In this document: positions 60,022 through 64,000 of the stretch, piece by piece | Layout of the letters: every line of letters begins with the position of its first letter | Numbering within the stretch: position 1 is the stretch's first letter | NCBI GenBank assembly: GCA_046331625.1 | Contig: JAXLQL010000030.1 | Span: 1 to 64,000 of the forward strand | Length of the DNA stretch: 64,000 nt | Reading direction: 5' to 3' | Source of the DNA: JAXLQL01 sp046331625 | GTDB taxonomy: Bacteria; Acidobacteriota; Terriglobia; Bryobacterales; Bryobacteraceae | Translations under genes and position numbers: made by a program | Notes under the pieces: generated by a model | The model's database searches: none | Told to the model about the DNA's origin: nothing | The model's input: only the letters and a program-made list of their open reading frames with translations

Positions 60022-61047
60022 ATGACCGATCGCCTGCTTGCCTTTGCGCTTGCGCAAACCGAACTCGGCCATGTGCCAGACTCGATCGTTCGCTTCGGAA
60101 TCCGCCAACTGTGCGAGCAGCGCCTGGCCGAATGCGCGCGGAATGGCGACGCCGCACAGTTCGCTCAGACGATGCGTTCGAGCGAAGTAGCGCCCGTGCC
60201 CGCCAAAGCCAACGAACAACACTACGAGCTTCCGCCCGAGTTCTTCGGCCTCGTGCTCGGCCGGCATCGCAAGTACAGCTCCTGCTTCTGGCCGGAGAAC
60301 TGCTCGGGGCTCGACGAAGCCGAAGCCGCCGCGCTCGCGCTCACGTGCGAACATGCCGAACTCGCCGATGGCATGGAGATTCTCGAGCTCGGCTGCGGTT
60401 GGGGATCGCTTTCGCTCTGGATGGCCGGGCACTATCCGAATAGCCGCATCACCGCCGTTTCGAACTCCGCTCCACAGCGCCAGCACATCGAAGCCGAAGC
60501 CGTGCGCCGGGGCATCGCCAATCTGCGCGTGATCACCGATGACATGAATCGCTTCGAGGCGCCGGGCCGCTATGACCGAGTCGTGTCCGTCGAGATGTTC
60601 GAGCACATGCGCAACTGGGGCGAACTGCTGCGCCGCATCTCGGCTTGGATGAACCCCAGCGGCAAGCTCTTCCTGCATGTCTTTTGTCATCGCGAGTTCG
60701 CCTACGCCTACGAAACCGCTGGCGAGCACAACTGGATGGGCCGCTACTTCTTCACCGGCGGCATCATGCCGGGCGCCGATCTCATCGCTCACTTTCAAGA
60801 CCAATTCCGGCTAGCGCATCAATGGCGTTGGAGCGGCGAGCACTACGCGAAAACCGCCGAGGCGTGGCTCGCCAATCTCGACGCCAACGCATTCACCGTC
60901 ATGCCGATTCTCGCGCGGGTCTATGGCGCACAAAGCGAAATCTGGTTCCACCGCTGGCGCGTCTTCTTTCTCGCCTGCGCGGAACTGTTCGGCTACTGCG
61001 ATGGCCGCGAGTGGCAAGTGGGCCACTATCTGCTAGAGTGTCGATAG
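60022..61047 (+). CDS. Cyclopropane-fatty-acyl-phospholipid synthase-like SAM methyltransferase
   Basis: 341 aa class-I methyltransferase of the CFA branch. NEQHYELPPEFFGLVLGRHRKYSSCFW is the characteristic CFA-type entry, SAM-binding motif I is EILELGCGWGSLSLWMAGHYP (about 125), and the active-site region reads FVVFCHREFAYAYE-like LHVFCHREFAYAYETAGEHNW. It should transfer a methylene or methyl group from SAM to an acyl chain. It lies 76 bp after the DUF1295 gene in the DUF2878-DUF1295-CFA cluster. Confidence 0.9.
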   Translation: MTDRLLAFALAQTELGHVPDSIVRFGIRQLCEQRLAECARNGDAAQFAQTMRSSEVAPVPAKANEQHYELPPEFFGLVLGRHRKYSSCFWPENCSGLDEAEAAALALTCEHAELADGMEILELGCGWGSLSLWMAGHYPNSRITAVSNSAPQRQHIEAEAVRRGIANLRVITDDMNRFEAPGRYDRVVSVEMFEHMRNWGELLRRISAWMNPSGKLFLHVFCHREFAYAYETAGEHNWMGRYFFTGGIMPGADLIAHFQDQFRLAHQWRWSGEHYAKTAEAWLANLDANAFTVMPILARVYGAQSEIWFHRWRVFFLACAELFGYCDGREWQVGHYLLECR

Positions 61048-61057
61048 CGTCCTCTCA

Positions 61058-61735
61058 ATGAATCTGATCCGACTGGAGGGAGCCGGCAAGACCTACGCCT
61101 CCGAGAGCGGGCCTGTGGCCGCACTACGGAAAGTGGACCTTGACCTGGAGGCGGGGCAATTCGTCGCCGTCGTGGGCCGCAGCGGTTGCGGCAAAAGCAC
61201 GCTACTGAACCTGTGCGGCGCCATGGATTTTCCTACCGAGGGGCGCGTGCTGATCGAAGGCGCCAGCACCGCGGATCTCGATGAGGCTGCGCTCACGGCG
61301 TTGCGCCGCTCGAAGATCGGCTTCGTCTTCCAGTTCTTTCAACTGCTGCCGACCATGACCGCCGAGGAGAACGTGGAACTGCCGGCGCTGCTCGCGGGCA
61401 ACACGCACGCCCGCTCTCGGAGCCGCGAACTGCTCGGTTGGGTAGAGCTCGAGGGGCTGGGCGCGCGCTATCCCCATCAACTCTCCGGCGGACAGATGCA
61501 GCGCGTCGCCATCGCGCGCGCGTTGATCAATTCACCGCGCGTGATCCTCGCCGATGAGCCGATCGGCAATCTCGACACGGTCACCGGCGACACGGTGCTG
61601 GAACTGCTTCGCCGCACGGCCAAGGAGATCGGCGCACTGGTGGTGATGGCCACGCACAGTCTCGAGTCGGCGGAAAAGTGCGACGTGGTCGTGCGCATGA
61701 AAGACGGCGGAATCGATCACGTGGAGCGCCGATGA
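61058..61735 (+). CDS. ABC transporter ATP-binding protein (LolD/MacB-like)
   Basis: 225 aa nucleotide-binding subunit. Walker A GRSGCGKST, Q-loop FVFQFFQLLPTMTAEENVELP, signature LSGGQMQRVAIARAL, Walker B VILADEPIGNLDT and switch His in MATHSLESAEK. The FQFFQLLP and ENVELP wording is typical of the LolD/FtsE/MacB group. It pairs with the FtsX-type permease whose ATG overlaps its stop (ATGA). It starts ten bases after the methyltransferase stop, so it may be cotranscribed with the lipid cluster. Confidence 0.94.
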   Translation: MNLIRLEGAGKTYASESGPVAALRKVDLDLEAGQFVAVVGRSGCGKSTLLNLCGAMDFPTEGRVLIEGASTADLDEAALTALRRSKIGFVFQFFQLLPTMTAEENVELPALLAGNTHARSRSRELLGWVELEGLGARYPHQLSGGQMQRVAIARALINSPRVILADEPIGNLDTVTGDTVLELLRRTAKEIGALVVMATHSLESAEKCDVVVRMKDGGIDHVERR

Positions 61736-64000
61736 AAGCGCTGGCTGCGGTGTTCGCGCGCTTGATTCTGCGTCCGCTCCGCAATGAGCCGGTGCGCACC
61801 ACGCTCAACGTGCTCGCGGTTGCTTTGGGCGTTGCCGTGGTGATTGCGATCGATTTGGCGGGCGACGCGGCAGCCGGATCGTTCCGTTCTTCCATGGACA
61901 CGCTGGCGGGCAAAGCTTCGTTCGAGATCGTGGGCGCCGGCGGGATCGACGAAAAGATTCTCGGCAAGCTCGCCGCGATTCCGATGCCGCTGCGATTCGT
62001 GCCGCGCATCGAAAGCTTCGCCCTGATCGGCGATCGCGAAGCCAATATGCCGCTGATCGGGCTCGACCTGTTCGCGCTCGACGAGCCGCCCCAGGGAGCC
62101 GGCGAGGCCGAACCGGAAGCGATCGGCGACCTGCGTTCCATCTGGGTCTCCGGCGTACCGGGCGCCGCGGCTGGCGGCAAGCTTCGCTTGTCGATCAACG
62201 GACGCGCGACTGAATACAAGGTCCGCGGAACATTGCCGGCTGCGGAGCCAGTCGTTCTCATGGATATCGCCGCCGCGCAAACTGCCCTCGCCCGGCCCGG
62301 CCTCGTGGATCGCATTGAAGTCCACGTGCCCGATGGAATCGACGCCCGCGAAGAGATCGAGAAGGCCCTCCCGCCGGGCGTGGAACTGCGCTCGTACGGA
62401 TCGAAGACCGAAGAGAATCGTAAAATGCTGAACGCGTTCCGCTGGAATCTGCGCGTGCTCAGCTACATCTCGCTCGTCGTCGGCGCGTTCCTCATCTACA
62501 ACACCATCGCTGTTTCGGTGGTGCGGCGTCGCGCCGAAGTCGGCGTACTGCGCGCGCTGGGCGCCACGCGCATGCAGGTGCGGCTGGCGTTTCTCGTCGA
62601 GGCCGGGATGTTCGGGCTAGCAGGCGCTGTCCTCGGCCTCGCGCTCGGAAGGCTGATGGCCGAAGGCGCAGTGCGGATGCTGGGCCGCACGGTGCAGTCG
62701 CTCTACGTCAGCAGCGCGCCTGGCGCCATCGACATCACCTGGATCACCGTTGCGCAGGCATTCGCGATCGCCTTCGGCGCCACGCTGCTCTCGGCTTGGG
62801 GACCAGCGCACGAAGCCTCGCAAGTGGCTCCCGTGGAAGCGATGGCGCGGGGCTATCGCGAAGTGCAAGCGCGCGCAAGGCTGGGCCTCGACCTCACCAT
62901 CGCCATCGTCCTCTCGGGTACCGCCTACTGGCTCACCACGCTCGCACCGTGGCAGGGCCGCCCCATGGGCGGATACGCGGCGTGCCTGTTGCTCATCGCC
63001 GCCGCGGCGTTCCTGATCCCGGCCATGGTGCAGGCGGCATCGCGCGTACTCGCGGGCTTCGCGACACTCCTGCTGCGTGCGCCCGGAAGGCTTGCCACGC
63101 GCGGGATCGCAGCCGCTTTGCCGCGAACCTCGGTGCTCGTAGCCGCGCTCGCCACCGCAGTCGCGATGATGGTGAGCGTCGGCATTATGGTCGGCAGCTT
63201 TCGCGAAACCGTCAATCTCTGGATGGAAAGCCAACTCCGCGCCGACCTCTACTTGCGCCCAGCAGGCGGTGGCGGGGCGGGGAAGTATCCCGTGATGCCC
63301 GTGGCGCTGGCCGATGCGATCGCGAAGCTGCAGGGCGTGCGAGCCGTCGACCGCTTCCGCATCTACGAGATCAGCTATGGCGGGCTGCCGGCGCTTTTTG
63401 GCGGCGGCGAGACGAGTGTGATTGAAGGCAACGGACGCATGGAGTTCTTGTCGGGGCAGAATCGCGAGGAGATCCTGAAGAAGCTCCCCACCGGCGACTT
63501 CTCCATCGTGAGTGAGCCGTTCGCCAACAAGCACCTCGTCGAGGCTGGCGACCGCATCGAGATCTCGCTTGCAACAGGAAAGAAGTCGTTCGAGGTGCTG
63601 GGAGTCTATTACGACTATTCGAACGAACGCGGCTACGTCATCGTCGACCGCAAGACGCTCCTGCGTCACCTGCCCGACACGGCCATCTCGAACATGGCGG
63701 TGTACGTGGACGATCCGTCGAGCGTCGATGCCGTCCGCGAGCGCATCGCCAAGACCGCTGCCGGGCAAGACGTGCTCGTGTTCTCGAACGCGAACCTGCG
63801 CGAAGAAGCGCTGCGGATCTTCGACCGCACATTCGCCATCACTTGGGCGCTCGAAGCCGTTGCGGTAGTCGTGGCCGTGTTGGGCATCGCCGGCGCGCTC
63901 GTGACGCTCGTGATCGATCGCCGCCGCGAGATGGGCTTGCTGAGATTCCTCGGCGCATCGCCAGGACAAGTGCGCAGCCTCGTACTGACCGAATCCGGCC
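61732..64000 (+). CDS. FtsX-like ABC transporter permease, 3'-truncated by window edge
   Basis: At least 756 residues are visible from ATG 61732, with no stop before the window end. N-terminal membrane helix (TTLNVLAVALGVAVVIAIDLAG), a periplasmic MacB-type domain, then an FtsX domain (about residues 240-370, FLIYNTIAVSVVRRRAEVGVLRALGATRMQV), a second helix bundle (about 380-480), another periplasmic part and a second FtsX domain starting near residue 700 (VVAVLGIAGALVTLVIDRRREMGLLRFLGASPGQVR). The double-FtsX layout is typical of large lipoprotein- or lipid-exporting permeases of about 830-850 residues. Partner of the preceding ATPase. Confidence 0.92.
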   Translation, partial: MKALAAVFARLILRPLRNEPVRTTLNVLAVALGVAVVIAIDLAGDAAAGSFRSSMDTLAGKASFEIVGAGGIDEKILGKLAAIPMPLRFVPRIESFALIGDREANMPLIGLDLFALDEPPQGAGEAEPEAIGDLRSIWVSGVPGAAAGGKLRLSINGRATEYKVRGTLPAAEPVVLMDIAAAQTALARPGLVDRIEVHVPDGIDAREEIEKALPPGVELRSYGSKTEENRKMLNAFRWNLRVLSYISLVVGAFLIYNTIAVSVVRRRAEVGVLRALGATRMQVRLAFLVEAGMFGLAGAVLGLALGRLMAEGAVRMLGRTVQSLYVSSAPGAIDITWITVAQAFAIAFGATLLSAWGPAHEASQVAPVEAMARGYREVQARARLGLDLTIAIVLSGTAYWLTTLAPWQGRPMGGYAACLLLIAAAAFLIPAMVQAASRVLAGFATLLLRAPGRLATRGIAAALPRTSVLVAALATAVAMMVSVGIMVGSFRETVNLWMESQLRADLYLRPAGGGGAGKYPVMPVALADAIAKLQGVRAVDRFRIYEISYGGLPALFGGGETSVIEGNGRMEFLSGQNREEILKKLPTGDFSIVSEPFANKHLVEAGDRIEISLATGKKSFEVLGVYYDYSNERGYVIVDRKTLLRHLPDTAISNMAVYVDDPSSVDAVRERIAKTAAGQDVLVFSNANLREEALRIFDRTFAITWALEAVAVVVAVLGIAGALVTLVIDRRREMGLLRFLGASPGQVRSLVLTESG

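Noticed and set aside
1..64000. CRISPR array or cas genes
   Set aside because: No regularly spaced direct repeats of CRISPR size and no Cas motifs were seen; the heptamer pairs are too short and few.

Overview
The window is GC-rich bacterial DNA. It most probably comes from an Acidobacteriota genome of the Bryobacterales/Solibacter type. This is inferred from the combination seen here: three PSD1/DUF1549-DUF1553 cytochrome genes each followed by a DUF1501 gene, an Oar-like outer-membrane receptor, a GMC oxidoreductase with a gluconate-2-dehydrogenase subunit-3 partner, a giant beta-propeller hybrid histidine kinase, and a tmRNA whose tag reads ANTQFAYAA. No 16S gene is present, so the assignment is not proven.

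Region 1 (1-13.03 kb) is accessory DNA. Two integrative units lie in tandem at the 3' end of a class-II (Leu-like) tRNA. The junctions are 67-bp near-identical repeats at 3272-3338 and 9861-9927. The first unit, open at the left edge, holds a nucleotidyltransferase fragment, an HTH-metallophosphoesterase pair, an excisionase-like HTH gene and an intact tyrosine integrase. The second unit (3339-9927) carries a tightly overlapped three-gene operon: a DUF6088/AbiEi-like protein, an AbiEii-type nucleotidyltransferase and a TOTE-type primase-helicase. It also carries an ISKra4-family IS, inserted with a 9-bp target duplication beside the terminator of its right-hand repeat. Pairs of heptamers spaced exactly 11 bp mark the ends of both units and look like integrase arm sites. 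From 9.99 to 13.03 kb there are only broken genes: a triple-frameshifted conserved protein, a MOSC fragment fused to half an integrase, an HTH remnant and an RDD-family remnant.

Region 2 (13.03-36.3 kb) is chromosomal. It holds an acetyltransferase-like gene, an Oar-like receptor, a nitrilase, a SIMPL protein and a small secreted protein. Three PSD1-DUF1501 pairs follow, interleaved with a zinc alcohol dehydrogenase, a decayed fourth DUF1501 gene, a decayed LacI regulator, a truncated globin, tmRNA and RidA. Non-coding gaps here are filled by recurring palindromic repeats, including a ~260-bp MITE-like unit.

Region 3 (36.3-43.5 kb) is a signalling cluster: a receiver protein facing a pseudokinase-NarL fusion, then a lone receiver and a 1565-aa hybrid kinase, ending at tRNA-Ser(UGA).

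Region 4 (43.5-64 kb) contains a duplicated Spy-like periplasmic protein, the GMC oxidoreductase/subunit-3/MFS operon, a 2OG-Fe(II) oxygenase coupled to an unknown (possibly ADP-ribosyltransferase-fold) protein, a DUF2721 gene, a CzcCBA-type metal efflux operon, a PhzF protein, a DUF2878-DUF1295-cyclopropane-synthase-like lipid cluster and an ABC transporter whose permease runs off the right edge.
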